Origin: a virus | Direction: 5' to 3' (one strand) | Virus record (IMG/VR): IMGVR_UViG_3300005468_000042 | Location: 1 to 35,544 of that record | Length of the DNA stretch: 35,544 nucleotides | Shown here: positions 29,088 to 35,544 of the stretch, piece by piece | Position numbering within the stretch: position 1 is the stretch's first letter | Layout: each line of letters begins with the position of its first letter | The notes under the pieces: model-generated | The model's database searches: none | Seen by the model: only the letters and a program-made list of their open reading frames with translations | Told to the model about the DNA's origin: nothing | Program-made: the position numbers and the translations under genes

Positions 29088-29107
29088 CGTTTCCCCTCTA
29101 TGTGGTG

Positions 29108-29138
29108 GCGGGTCCGGGGCCACTCCCCCCGGACCCGC
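29108..29138 (-). promoter_or_regulatory. 12-bp hairpin at the 5' end of the operon mRNA
   Basis: Perfect stem GCGGGTCCGGGG with its complement and a 7-nt loop, starting at the predicted transcription start of the promoter at 29144-29172. The portal mRNA has the same arrangement at 14363-14385. Confidence 0.6.
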
Positions 29139-29143
29139 ATCCT

Positions 29144-29172
29144 ACCCTAGCACTGAGTGTGTCGGGTGTCTA
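29144..29172 (-). promoter_or_regulatory. Strong promoter of the 12-gene operon
   Basis: Read on the minus strand: TAGACA, 17-bp spacer, TAGGGT. The spacer end GACACACnCnGTGC and the -10 are nearly the same as in the promoter at 30658-30686, suggesting a shared phage promoter type. The -35 overlaps the stop codon of the preceding gene. Confidence 0.7.
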
Positions 29173-29364
29173 GTCGAGCAGCTCGTGCACCCCATAGAGC
29201 AAGGCGATGAAGCTGGTCACCCAGAACGACACCCAGAAACAGGCCCAGTAGTGCGGCGGGTGCAGCCCCAACTCGGGGGCCATGATCCGCCCGACGATGT
29301 ACATGATCGCCCCGAACGCCAGGTCGACCCCCAGCCAGACGGCGATCCCGATCAGGAGTGCCAT
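29170..29364 (-). CDS. Small two-span membrane protein, 64 aa
   Basis: It starts at ATG 29364, overlapping the upstream TGA (ATGA), and ends in TAG. It begins MALLIGIAVWLGVDLAFGAI and has a second hydrophobic segment YWACFWVSFWVTSFIALLYG. Two transmembrane helices with a short loop and almost no soluble part give a holin-like size and topology. But it lies in an SPFH-protein operon, away from any lysis gene seen here, so lysis function is not supported. Confidence 0.65.
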   Translation of the reverse strand: MALLIGIAVWLGVDLAFGAIMYIVGRIMAPELGLHPPHYWACFWVSFWVTSFIALLYGVHELLD

Positions 29365-29678
29365 CAGGTGCTCGACTCGGGGATCACCGGTGGGGCCTGG
29401 TTCTCGCCCCACTCCGACCCGGGGATCGGGCCCGCGTCCCGCCTCTGCTGACGGATCGCGTCCTGCCGGGCCTGCCACTCCTGGCGCTGCTTGGCGTCCT
29501 CGGCGAGGGACCGCACCGCTGCGTCCGACCTGATCTGCTCGATCTGCAGCTGATGGGCCATCTGCTGCTGCCGACGCTTCTCCAGGTATTCGAAGATCAT
29601 CGGCAGCCCGGTGAAGATGAATATCACCAGCAAGAAGACCAGCGCCCCGACGACATAGGAGACCGTGCTGCTCATCAC
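29364..29678 (-). CDS. Membrane-anchored coiled-coil protein, 104 aa
   Basis: The start is GTG 29678 or the adjacent ATG 29675; both overlap the stop of the SPFH gene. An N-terminal transmembrane helix (VSYVVGALVFLLVIFIFTGL) is followed by a long Gln/Glu/Arg-rich coiled coil (EKRRQQQMAHQLQIEQI to QEWQARQDAIRQQRRD) and a Pro-rich end. The layout suggests a partner that oligomerises with the SPFH protein at the membrane. Confidence 0.7.
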   Translation of the reverse strand: MMSSTVSYVVGALVFLLVIFIFTGLPMIFEYLEKRRQQQMAHQLQIEQIRSDAAVRSLAEDAKQRQEWQARQDAIRQQRRDAGPIPGSEWGENQAPPVIPESST

Positions 29679-30616
29679 TTCGCCCCGACGATCACCGGGG
29701 TTCCGGCCCCGCCGCAGATGTTGGTGCCGGCGGGCAGGTTCTTGAGCTGGTCGGACGCGGCCAGGTCGCGGATCAGCGTCAGGCAGTCCTTACCCGACTG
29801 GACAGCTCGGACGTTGGACGCTTCCGCGTCCTTCTTGGCGGTCTCGACGTTCTGCCCGGCAATCCGGGTCCGGGCGACCGCCTCGGCGTACTGGCGCAGG
29901 ATCCCCTCGGTCTTGTCGTCGTAGTGCACGTTGGTTGCCTGCACGTTGACCAGTTCGATTCCCCGGGCGGCCAGCAGCGGGGTGAGCTTCGCGGTGATCC
30001 GCTTGCTCCATTCCTCCAGCGACACGTACGGGTTGTCGGCGTCCTTGCCGTCGGCGGACTTCAGGTTCGAGAAGGGGTCGTAGCCGTCGAACGCCGCGTT
30101 GACCGCACCGAGGGTGGTCGGCGACACGTAGTCGTGCCGCATGTCGTCGAACCCACGGTACTGCTTCCACAGGCCCTCGATCTTGGCCTGGTCGCTCTTG
30201 GCGTCGCCGCCGACCACCCAGGTGATGGTGGCGTCGACGTATGCCTGGGACTGGTTGCCGAGCCGGACGGTGACGGTCGGCTCGTTGACCCAGTTGTCCC
30301 GGTCGTCTCTGCCGTCACCGGCGAACCGCAGGGTCTGGTTGCGGGTGGTCCATTCCTCGGTGTTGGACCACGGGCTGATCCAGTGGAACCCAGAGTCGAG
30401 GGTGCCCGCGTAGCGTCCGCCGGAGGTCTGGATGGCCATCGACCGGGCATCGACCACGGTCATGCTCATAGCGAGCAAGGCGATCCCGGGAACCACGATC
30501 AGTGCCGCCCCGGTGCCGAGCATGCCGCCGTTGCCTCGGGCGAATCCGGCCAGGCCCGTTCCGAGGCCGATCGCGATCAACGCGATCAGGAAGATAGTGA
30601 GCAGGATCAATCCCAT
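29675..30616 (-). CDS. SPFH/Band 7 (prohibitin-like) membrane protein
   Basis: This 313-residue protein starts at ATG 30616 behind AAGGAG; upstream in-frame starts overlap the promoter. Two hydrophobic helices (about 2-24 and 32-52) are followed by a Band 7 domain: GTLDSGFHWISPWSNTEEW, NQTLRFAG, VTVRLGNQSQAYVDATITWVV, and a long helix LLAARGIELVNVQATNVHYD with EAVARTRIAGQNVETAKKDAE. SPFH proteins oligomerise into membrane cages or microdomains and control proteases or membrane integrity. Phage-borne copies are known, but their role is unsettled. It is first in a three-gene membrane operon. Confidence 0.82.
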   Translation of the reverse strand: MGLILLTIFLIALIAIGLGTGLAGFARGNGGMLGTGAALIVVPGIALLAMSMTVVDARSMAIQTSGGRYAGTLDSGFHWISPWSNTEEWTTRNQTLRFAGDGRDDRDNWVNEPTVTVRLGNQSQAYVDATITWVVGGDAKSDQAKIEGLWKQYRGFDDMRHDYVSPTTLGAVNAAFDGYDPFSNLKSADGKDADNPYVSLEEWSKRITAKLTPLLAARGIELVNVQATNVHYDDKTEGILRQYAEAVARTRIAGQNVETAKKDAEASNVRAVQSGKDCLTLIRDLAASDQLKNLPAGTNICGGAGTPVIVGAK

Positions 30617-30657
30617 CCGGGACTCCTTCGATTGGGGGTTGTCTATCTCGATCACCC

Positions 30658-30686
30658 ACCGTAGCACAGTGTGTGTCACGTGCCAA
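30658..30686 (-). promoter_or_regulatory. Promoter of the SPFH operon
   Basis: Read on the minus strand: TTGGCA, 17-bp spacer, TACGGT, with GTGC before the -10. About 35 bases upstream of the SPFH ribosome-binding site. Near-identical spacer end to the promoter at 29144-29172. Confidence 0.7.
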
Positions 30687-30726
30687 GCAGGAGTGGTCTG
30701 GCCCACACAACTACACGGAGTAACTA

Positions 30727-31518
30727 CTACTTTGTAATTCCATAGCCGGCCACCAGGCGTGGTGCCGACCGCAGCACAGCGGGTGCCCACCCCCACACCA
30801 GGTGTGTGCCGACCCGGCGGAGGGCCAGCAGCGGGGTACCCCGCTCGACATCCCGGATCTGGCCCGGGTCCAGGTGTTGCCCGAGCTTCGGGTGCAGCAT
30901 GCTGAACACGGAGCTTGACACGCAGTTGACGTGGCAGTCCGGGCAGTGCTGCCCGCCCTGGCGGGTGCCGTCGAACGGCGTCGGGCATTGACAAGTCAGC
31001 TCGGCGGGCGTCCAGCGGCGCTCGTAGGGCCCGAGCCGCCCCGAGGCTGGGGTATCCCCAGCCCGAGCATGGGGCGCTGTGGTATCTGGTGACGCGACGG
31101 AGCCACTCGAAGCCCCGGGTGGGTCACTTAGGACCCCCGGAACCGACGGAAACGTCACGGAGGCCATCTCTGGGGCTCCCGGGGTGGCCCCCAGGCCGAG
31201 CATGGCAACGGCGGCCTGCCCGCCCCGGGCCACCAGGCCCTTCAGCCACAGCTCGTAGGTCCATTTGGCACAGCACGTGTCGGGCAGTAGACCGGGCGGT
31301 CTGGGATGGGCATGACAGGGGCAGCTACGCCAGCCGCCACACCGAGTGCGCCCCGGGAATTGGCACCGGCAGGGATATGGTTCCTCGGTGCTCACCACCC
31401 GACCGAGCTGCTCCGTGGCAGCAAGCCACGTGCCAACTGGTGCGGCAACTGCTGGGGCAGGCGGAGGGATCTGTGGAGTAGCACGGCCCGTGCCACGCCG
31501 TTTGACACCAGGTTTCAT
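30727..31518 (-). CDS. Cysteine-rich putative zinc-binding protein
   Basis: This 263-residue protein starts at ATG 31518 with GAGG close upstream and ends in tandem TAG TAG. Two Cys clusters stand out: residues about 49-83 (YPCRCQF, RCGG, SCPCHAH, TCC) and about 175-200 (LTCQCP, HCPDCHVNC). The stretch between them is low-complexity Pro/Ser/Thr/Gly. The C-terminal 60 residues (MLHPKLGQHLDPGQIRDVER) are ordered. Zinc-finger-like nucleic-acid binding is possible. It directly follows the iteron array, so it may act on it; this is a guess. Confidence 0.55.
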   Translation of the reverse strand: MKPGVKRRGTGRATPQIPPPAPAVAAPVGTWLAATEQLGRVVSTEEPYPCRCQFPGRTRCGGWRSCPCHAHPRPPGLLPDTCCAKWTYELWLKGLVARGGQAAVAMLGLGATPGAPEMASVTFPSVPGVLSDPPGASSGSVASPDTTAPHARAGDTPASGRLGPYERRWTPAELTCQCPTPFDGTRQGGQHCPDCHVNCVSSSVFSMLHPKLGQHLDPGQIRDVERGTPLLALRRVGTHLVWGWAPAVLRSAPRLVAGYGITK

Positions 31519-31554
31519 TGATCCTCATCTATCGGGACGGAGTGCCCACTCCAT

Positions 31555-31597
31555 CTGTCCCGGCCCCACTATCTACTATAGTGGGGGCCCGGGACAG
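31555..31597. other. Long hairpin at the array end with iteron arms
   Basis: The left arm CTGTCCCGG-CCCCACTAT pairs with the right arm of the same content plus two extra bases; the loop is CTACT. Both arms end in the array motif (CTGTCCC/GGGACAG). On the minus strand it also contains TATAGT, a possible -10 for the Cys-rich gene. Confidence 0.7.
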
Positions 31598-31623
31598 GTG
31601 TAGTTGCGGGGGCACTGTGGCAC

Positions 31624-31761
31624 CTGTCCCGACCGGCTTCGGGACAGCTCGGGACAGATTCGGGACAGAATCGGGACAGGTCTGGGACAGATAATGGGAC
31701 AGTTGTAGTCGAGTACTCACTTGCGCAATTACTCTCTGCTGTCGGGACGACACGGGGACAG
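31624..31761. repeat. GGGACAG iteron array with two palindromes (origin/operator candidate)
   Basis: Direct copies of GGGACAG start at 31641, 31651, 31662, 31673, 31684, 31696 and 31755, and an inverted copy lies at 31624-31630. The six central copies are spaced 10-12 bp, one helical turn. Two perfect 8-bp palindromes follow: GAGTACTC (31711-31718) and TTGCGCAA (31721-31728). Between the helicase operon and the next gene, this looks like iterons of a replication origin or a regulator-binding array. Confidence 0.7.
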
Positions 31762-31776
31762 GTATCCTAGGAAGTT

Positions 31777-32145
31777 TTACTCAGTAAGTATGCTAGCGCC
31801 CGGTCCGTCTCCGGGCCCCTCGTCGGGCTCTTCGGGCCCCGTAGTGGCCCTCCACCGGCGCAGATTGATGGCGTCCTGGATGGTCTGGGTGCGGCAGCCC
31901 ATGCCCGCCTCCCGCAGGGCTCGGATGACCAGCGGGCGCCCCCAGTTGAGCGGGATCCCCACCAGATCCAGCCACCGTGCCAACTGCTGTGCCGAGGAGA
32001 ACCGCCCGGGGCGCTGCCCGCTCTGGCCTCTCCCGGACCCTCCGGGGACCCAGCCGAGGCCGTCGCAGGTGGGGCAGATCTGCCGGCGGACCTGCCCTAC
32101 CGATTCGTCCTCGGGTCGACTTCGATAATCCCGGACTGCTCCCAT
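31777..32145 (-). CDS. Small CxxC protein following the helicase
   Basis: This 122-residue protein starts at ATG 32145, overlapping the helicase gene end by 49 bases; no later start exists before the conserved-looking core. Residues 24-33 (CPTCDGLGWV) resemble one DnaJ-type zinc repeat. The C-terminal half (SAQQLARWLDLVGIPLNWGR, then LREAGMGCRTQTIQDAINLR) looks like a helical DNA-binding domain. The end is Pro/Glu/Gly-rich. It could help load the helicase or bind the adjacent iterons. The function is not known. Confidence 0.65.
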   Translation of the reverse strand: MGAVRDYRSRPEDESVGQVRRQICPTCDGLGWVPGGSGRGQSGQRPGRFSSAQQLARWLDLVGIPLNWGRPLVIRALREAGMGCRTQTIQDAINLRRWRATTGPEEPDEGPGDGPGASILTE

Positions 32146-33353
32146 TGGTCGTCCACCCCTTCCGTCTCCAGGTGTTCGCCTGCCTGTCGCATCCGGACCA
32201 CCTCGGCCAGGGTCTCGTTCCGGACCGACCTGCCGATGCTCTGCAGGTACTGCTGGGCCCGGTTGCGTCCGGCATTTGCTGGTAGACCACCGAGGTCCAG
32301 CAGTCGGGCCAGTTCGACCTGCTGCAGCCATTGCTGGGTCTCGACCTGGCTGGGCGGTTCGGCGATCGTGTGGGCGGTGGTACCGAGTTCGTCTGGTCGT
32401 CCGTGCCGCCGGATGGTCAGGCTGCCCTGCCCGAGTCCGGTCCGGGTTTTGGTCCGGCGCAGGACGAACAGGCTCCGGTCGTGTCCCGGCGCTTGGGTCA
32501 TGGCCCATTCCTGGTCTACATCTTGGCTTTTCGCGGAGGATCCTCGGCTGCCCCGGGCGGTGTCTTTGCCGTAGTGGTCCAACCGCACGACCGCTACTCC
32601 GAGTGACCGCAGCGGTAGGAGGGTGAGCCGGTATAGCTGCAGCCAGGTGTCGGCGTCGTTTTCCCCTCCGGCGATCATCCGGGAGATCGTGTCGAGGAAC
32701 AACACCTCCGGCTGGGTTTCTTGGACCCAGGCCAGGAGGCTGCTCGCACCGATCGGGGTGTCCAACGGCCCGAATCTCGGGTAGGACGCGTACCGCAGAT
32801 TCTCCAACATCGCGGGCTTGTCGAACCCGGTGGTCCGGCAGCGTTTCTGGATCTCCGCCTGGGGGTTCTCCAGGTCGACATAGCCGACCCGGATCGGGGC
32901 GGTCGGTCCGCTGTTCAGGAACGCCATCCCGTTGGCGAGCCGGCAGGCCCATTCCCAGGCCAGCAGGCTTTTGCCGACCCCGCCGGACCCGATCAGGCTG
33001 ATCTGTTCGCCTGGCCCCAGCAGCGGCTCGGTGATCCATGGGGTGGCCCCGAAGTCGGTGGACAGCAGTGTGTCCCAGTCCAGGTAGGGCGGCGGTGGCG
33101 GACCTTGGTGTAGTTGTTCCGCTTTCGCCTGCTCGATCTGCTGTTGGGCCAGCTCGCGGGCTTCCAGGGTCAGCCGGTGCTGTTCGGCCAGTTGCCGCAG
33201 CCGGGCCTGCCGGGCCTGTTGTTGTGCCGCCTCGGCCTGTGCGGGGTCGCCCGGCTGGTCGTCGGGCCAGTCGGTGATGCCCTGGTCGGGTCGGTCCGGG
33301 AGGGTTCCGGGTGGTGGGGGGACCGGCTCGTCCGGATCCCAGAATGCGGTCAC
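32097..33353 (-). CDS. RecA/RepA-type ATPase, probable replicative helicase
   Basis: This 418-residue protein starts at GTG 33353, overlapping the primase stop (GTGA), and ends in TAG. A Pro-rich and coiled N-terminal region (1-90) precedes an AAA_25/RepA-like core: Walker A GSGGVGKS at 122-129, GYVDLENP around 158-164, Walker B LFLD at 218-221, then VVRLDHYGKD and RTKTRTGLGQ. The C-terminal 90 residues contain a helical, HTH-like segment. Proteins of this type work as hexameric helicases beside primase-polymerases in phages and plasmids. Confidence 0.82.
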   Translation of the reverse strand: MTAFWDPDEPVPPPPGTLPDRPDQGITDWPDDQPGDPAQAEAAQQQARQARLRQLAEQHRLTLEARELAQQQIEQAKAEQLHQGPPPPPYLDWDTLLSTDFGATPWITEPLLGPGEQISLIGSGGVGKSLLAWEWACRLANGMAFLNSGPTAPIRVGYVDLENPQAEIQKRCRTTGFDKPAMLENLRYASYPRFGPLDTPIGASSLLAWVQETQPEVLFLDTISRMIAGGENDADTWLQLYRLTLLPLRSLGVAVVRLDHYGKDTARGSRGSSAKSQDVDQEWAMTQAPGHDRSLFVLRRTKTRTGLGQGSLTIRRHGRPDELGTTAHTIAEPPSQVETQQWLQQVELARLLDLGGLPANAGRNRAQQYLQSIGRSVRNETLAEVVRMRQAGEHLETEGVDDQWEQSGIIEVDPRTNR

Positions 33354-34213
33354 CGGTCCCCCGGGGCTTGTAGGATCTGGGTGCGGACGGCGCTGTTGAC
33401 GGTCCGTCGGGCTTCGTGTTCGCCGCCGCCGACGGTCTGGGCTCCGGCGTCGATCAGCCGTTCCAGGTCGCTGCGGGTCGCTCCTTGCTCGACCATCCGG
33501 CAGGCGGCCCAGTGCAGGGCGGAGTTGCGGTTGCCCTGGGTCTGGTCGGTGACGAACCCGATCAGCCCGTCGAAGGTCGGCGGCCCATACCGTAGGGTCC
33601 GTTCGACCTGGCTGAGCGCCGGTTGCAGCCGGGGCGGGTCCAGGTAGGTCCGGATCGCCGCCCAGTCGACCTGGTTGTCGTGTAGGGCGGCTTTCTCGAT
33701 CTGGTACCGGTGCCCGCCGACGACACTGGGTGGGGCGACTACGTATCCTCCGGCGCCCCGGAAGTCGATCCCGTCTTTCTTACGGGTCGAGTTGCCCTGG
33801 CTGGTCCCTTCATAGTAGATGTGCCACCCGCCGGATGCGGTCCGGACCCGCATGGTCGATTGGGGGATCAGCCCGGCATCGCCGAGCCTGCGCCAGGTGG
33901 CCAGCCCGGGGGCTCCTGCTTTCACGTCAACGTCGACAACGTCCGGTCCGGGGTACCCGGTGGCGATCCCGATGTTGGCTTGCGGTTGCCGGGTCCACCA
34001 CAGGGTGATCACCGCCGGGTCGGTGGTGGCGTCCAGCACTCCGTGCCCGTATCGGCCGCATCCGCCCCGACAGGTGCGGCGTTGCTGGCTACCTCGGGGG
34101 TGGGGGCTGTGGTACAGCGGGACTTTCCCGCCGGGTGCCAATGGGAAAACCGGCCAGCCCAGTAGGGCATAGCCGGCAGCTTCATGTCCGAGATCGGGGG
34201 TCTGATCTGTCAT
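33350..34213 (-). CDS. Bifunctional DNA primase/polymerase (Prim-Pol)
   Basis: This 287-residue protein starts at ATG 34213 with AAAGGAA upstream. It matches the archaeo-eukaryotic-type Prim-Pol domain: HEAAGYALLGWPVFPLAPGGKVP at the N-terminus (given as HEAAGYALLG then WPVFPLAPGGK), a Cys/Gly-rich zinc-like insertion (CRGGCGRYGHG), metal-binding DVDVKAG (92-98), SGGWHIYY (about 127-134), and DFRGAGGYVVAPPS. A short helical C-terminal domain follows (NSALHWAACRMVEQG). It synthesises primers for the coupled helicase. The neighbouring iterons fit a replication module. Confidence 0.87.
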   Translation of the reverse strand: MTDQTPDLGHEAAGYALLGWPVFPLAPGGKVPLYHSPHPRGSQQRRTCRGGCGRYGHGVLDATTDPAVITLWWTRQPQANIGIATGYPGPDVVDVDVKAGAPGLATWRRLGDAGLIPQSTMRVRTASGGWHIYYEGTSQGNSTRKKDGIDFRGAGGYVVAPPSVVGGHRYQIEKAALHDNQVDWAAIRTYLDPPRLQPALSQVERTLRYGPPTFDGLIGFVTDQTQGNRNSALHWAACRMVEQGATRSDLERLIDAGAQTVGGGEHEARRTVNSAVRTQILQAPGDR

Positions 34214-34395
34214 CCTGGCTATTCCTTTGTGCGTGCTGGGCCCGCTCGCGCGGGTGTTTGTGTGATGCTCGCCTTCCCGTGGGGGGTTGTTTACTCTATC
34301 TGGCCGGGGTGCCGGCTGGTGGTGCGATGTGTGTGCTGCTACACTGGTATCGGGGTTCGACTGGTCTTGCGCTTTCCGTGCTGCTGACCGAAGCT
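34214..34395. other. Leader region of the primase operon
   Basis: This is 182 bases without a gene. A minus-strand TAGAGT (34293-34298) could be a -10 but lacks a good -35. A short CCCGC-TCGC-GCGGG hairpin lies near 34240. Nothing stronger is visible. Confidence 0.4.
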
Positions 34396-34433
34396 CGGGG
34401 TCCCGGCGGCTGTGGTGGCCCGCCGGGACCCCG
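34396..34433 (-). terminator. Terminator after the dUTPase operon
   Basis: Perfect 14-bp stem CGGGGTCCCGGCGG with its complement, 10-nt loop, 5 bases after the stop of the 64-aa gene. No U-tract. Confidence 0.8.
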
Positions 34434-34437
34434 ACGC

Positions 34438-34632
34438 TTATCTGACCTTGGACAGCCAGACTTCTACCTCGTCAGCGTCGAAGCTGTCCCCGTCGGGCAG
34501 GTACAACCGCGTTGTCGGGGGCAGCGTGTAGGTGAGTTGGCTGGTGTCGTCTCTGGTCACCCGGATCTGGAACCGTGCTTCGGGGTGGCCCTCATGGACG
34601 ATCCGGATCTCGGCTTGTAGTTGGTTACTCAT
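34438..34632 (-). CDS. Small hypothetical protein, 64 aa
   Basis: It starts at ATG 34632, overlapping the dUTPase stop (ATGA). It begins MSNQLQAEIRIVHEGHPEAR, then FQIRVTRDDTSQLTYTLPPT and a FDADEVEVWLSKVR end. Compact and beta-rich. Coupled to the nucleotide enzyme, so possibly a partner or regulator. No family recognised. Confidence 0.65.
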   Translation of the reverse strand: MSNQLQAEIRIVHEGHPEARFQIRVTRDDTSQLTYTLPPTTRLYLPDGDSFDADEVEVWLSKVR

Positions 34633-35543
34633 CCGGTACTTCCGATCGTGCCCGTTCCGGTGCTGCCGACCATGCCGGTCCCGGTACTTCCGAACCCGCG
34701 CAGCCCCCGGGGGTGGTCGGGTACGTCGGTGACCGAGACGATCCGGTGGGGCATCGCCGGCAGCAGGATCGCCTGGGCGAGCCGGTCGCCGTCGCCGATC
34801 CGGACCGGTTCGGTCCCGAGGTTCCAGATCCCGGTCAGTAGCGGACCCCGCCAGCCGCAGTCGATCACCGCGACTGGGACGTGCAGCCCGAGCCGGCGCA
34901 GGGTGGAGCTTCGCCCGGTGATCATCAGCCAGGTCTGTTCGGGCAGGTGAACCCCCCGGACCTGGCTGGGCAGGTCCTTGAACTCGCCCGGTCCGATCGT
35001 ATGGTCCCCGACGACGGTCAGGTCGAACCCGGCATCGTCGGGGTACGCCTTGTCGGGTAGGCGCTGTTCGGGGTCGACCACCACCGACACCAGATGCCCG
35101 ATATCGACCTGGTGGGGCCGGGCGTGGGTGTCGAGGGCCTCGATGACGGTCTTCTTGACCTCGCTGGGGTCTTGGACGGTGTAGACCATCGAGTTGCCGG
35201 CCAGGACCTGGGAGCGGATCTCGGTCAACACCACGGCAGGGATCCCGAGCATCCGGGTACCATATTCGATCTCGGCGGGTACCCCGATGGTGGGGACACC
35301 GGCGGGCAGGCAGGCCAGGATCAGGTCGGCCCGCCGCAGCGCGTACCGGTTGATCCGTTCGATCCGGGTGTCCGGATCGGTTGCGCGGAACGCGGTCGAG
35401 GGCCGGTAGATGGTGCAGACCTGGGAGGTCTCGGCGATGGCGTGTCGCCACTGGTGCCGCCAGGCTTCGAGGTTCAGCCCGAGGTGGTTCTCGGCCTGGT
35501 CGATGGGTTCGGCCGCGTACGCGAGGGGGTTGGGGTTACCCAC
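34629..35543 (-). CDS. dut: Nucleoside deoxyribosyltransferase-like domain fused to dUTPase
   Basis: At least 304 residues. The GTG at 35543 lies at the window edge, so a slightly earlier start is possible, though the first beta strand (LAYAAEPIDQ) begins at residue 8. Residues 8-125 resemble the nucleoside 2-deoxyribosyltransferase/DNPH1 fold: INRYALRRADLILACLPAG, then GVPAEIEYGTRMLGIPAVVL. Residues 148-288 are a trimeric dUTPase with all five motifs: DAGFDL 170-175, GRSS 210-213, VIDCGWRG 226-233, GDGDRLAQ 250-257, RGLRGFGSTG 279-288. The motif 5 end is then repeated twice (VGSTG, IGSTG). dUTPase hydrolyses dUTP to dUMP; the fused domain may act on nucleoside monophosphates. Confidence 0.85.
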   Translation of the reverse strand: MGNPNPLAYAAEPIDQAENHLGLNLEAWRHQWRHAIAETSQVCTIYRPSTAFRATDPDTRIERINRYALRRADLILACLPAGVPTIGVPAEIEYGTRMLGIPAVVLTEIRSQVLAGNSMVYTVQDPSEVKKTVIEALDTHARPHQVDIGHLVSVVVDPEQRLPDKAYPDDAGFDLTVVGDHTIGPGEFKDLPSQVRGVHLPEQTWLMITGRSSTLRRLGLHVPVAVIDCGWRGPLLTGIWNLGTEPVRIGDGDRLAQAILLPAMPHRIVSVTDVPDHPRGLRGFGSTGTGMVGSTGTGTIGSTG

Positions 35544-35544
35544 G

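Noticed and set aside
29170-29364. Holin
   Set aside because: Size and two hydrophobic spans fit, but there is no endolysin nearby and the gene is coupled to the SPFH operon.
31793-32290. Alternative minus-strand frame after the helicase, including UAG read-through of the helicase
   Set aside because: The frame with CPTCDGLGWV has better coding character, and read-through sequence is low-complexity shadow. The amber tRNA alone does not make this extension credible.
34293-34298. Firm promoter call upstream of the primase
   Set aside because: Only a TAGAGT -10 candidate is visible; no -35 at the right distance.

Overview
The window is a contiguous part of a tailed dsDNA phage with an actinobacterial host (or a prophage of one). 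It is GC-rich and almost entirely read from the minus strand. The genes form tightly packed operons in which stop and start codons overlap (ATGA, GTGA, TAATG, TTGA). Promoters are of the TTGACA-N17/18-TANNNT type and several terminators are perfect GC hairpins without a U-tract. Host-type clues are an LPxTG cell-wall sorting signal, a relative of the mycobacterial exoribonuclease Rv2179c, a probable leaderless mRNA and frequent GTG starts. No integrase, lysis gene or tail gene is visible; the head module runs off the left edge towards the tail genes.

Right end to about 31.5 kb (replication and nucleotide metabolism): a nucleoside-deoxyribosyltransferase-like/dUTPase fusion, a small protein and a terminator, then a bifunctional primase-polymerase, a RecA/RepA-type ATPase and a small CxxC protein. 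Next comes a non-coding segment packed with a 7-bp iteron (GGGACAG), a hairpin and two 8-bp palindromes. It is a candidate replication origin or operator array. 30.7-29.2 kb: a cysteine-rich protein, then a membrane operon (SPFH/Band 7 protein plus two small membrane proteins). 29.1-23.3 kb: one 12-gene operon with almost every junction overlapping. It includes adenylosuccinate lyase, an Rv2179c-like DEDDh exonuclease, an HTH protein, a JAMM/MPN metalloprotease and many small unknowns.

23.3-22.4 kb holds an RNA cluster: one near-canonical tRNA with a CUA (amber) anticodon and three tRNA-like RNAs with good acceptor stems and T-arms but abnormal middles. 22.4-19.4 kb holds three isolated genes (239 aa, 51 aa, and a secreted LPxTG protein). 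Every spacer around them is filled by an unusual tract of degenerate pentamers with strict 5-bp periodicity (plus-strand consensus NNRCC). 19.3-18.5 kb carries a two-gene rightward operon, divergent from the terminase.

18.3 kb to the left edge is the head module: TerS, TerL, a family 2 glycosyltransferase, small proteins, portal, a 780-aa head-associated protein, MuF, a GNAT-like protein, scaffold, major capsid protein and head-tail connectors. The 780-aa gene ends in a textbook -1 frameshift signal (GGGAAAA, 6-nt spacer, long GC stem). Shifting would fuse it to an ADP-ribosyltransferase domain that has no credible start codon of its own, giving a 1271-aa product that is probably a virion-carried effector. 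The frameshifted ADP-ribosyltransferase, the pentamer tract and the RNA cluster are the three most unusual features here.
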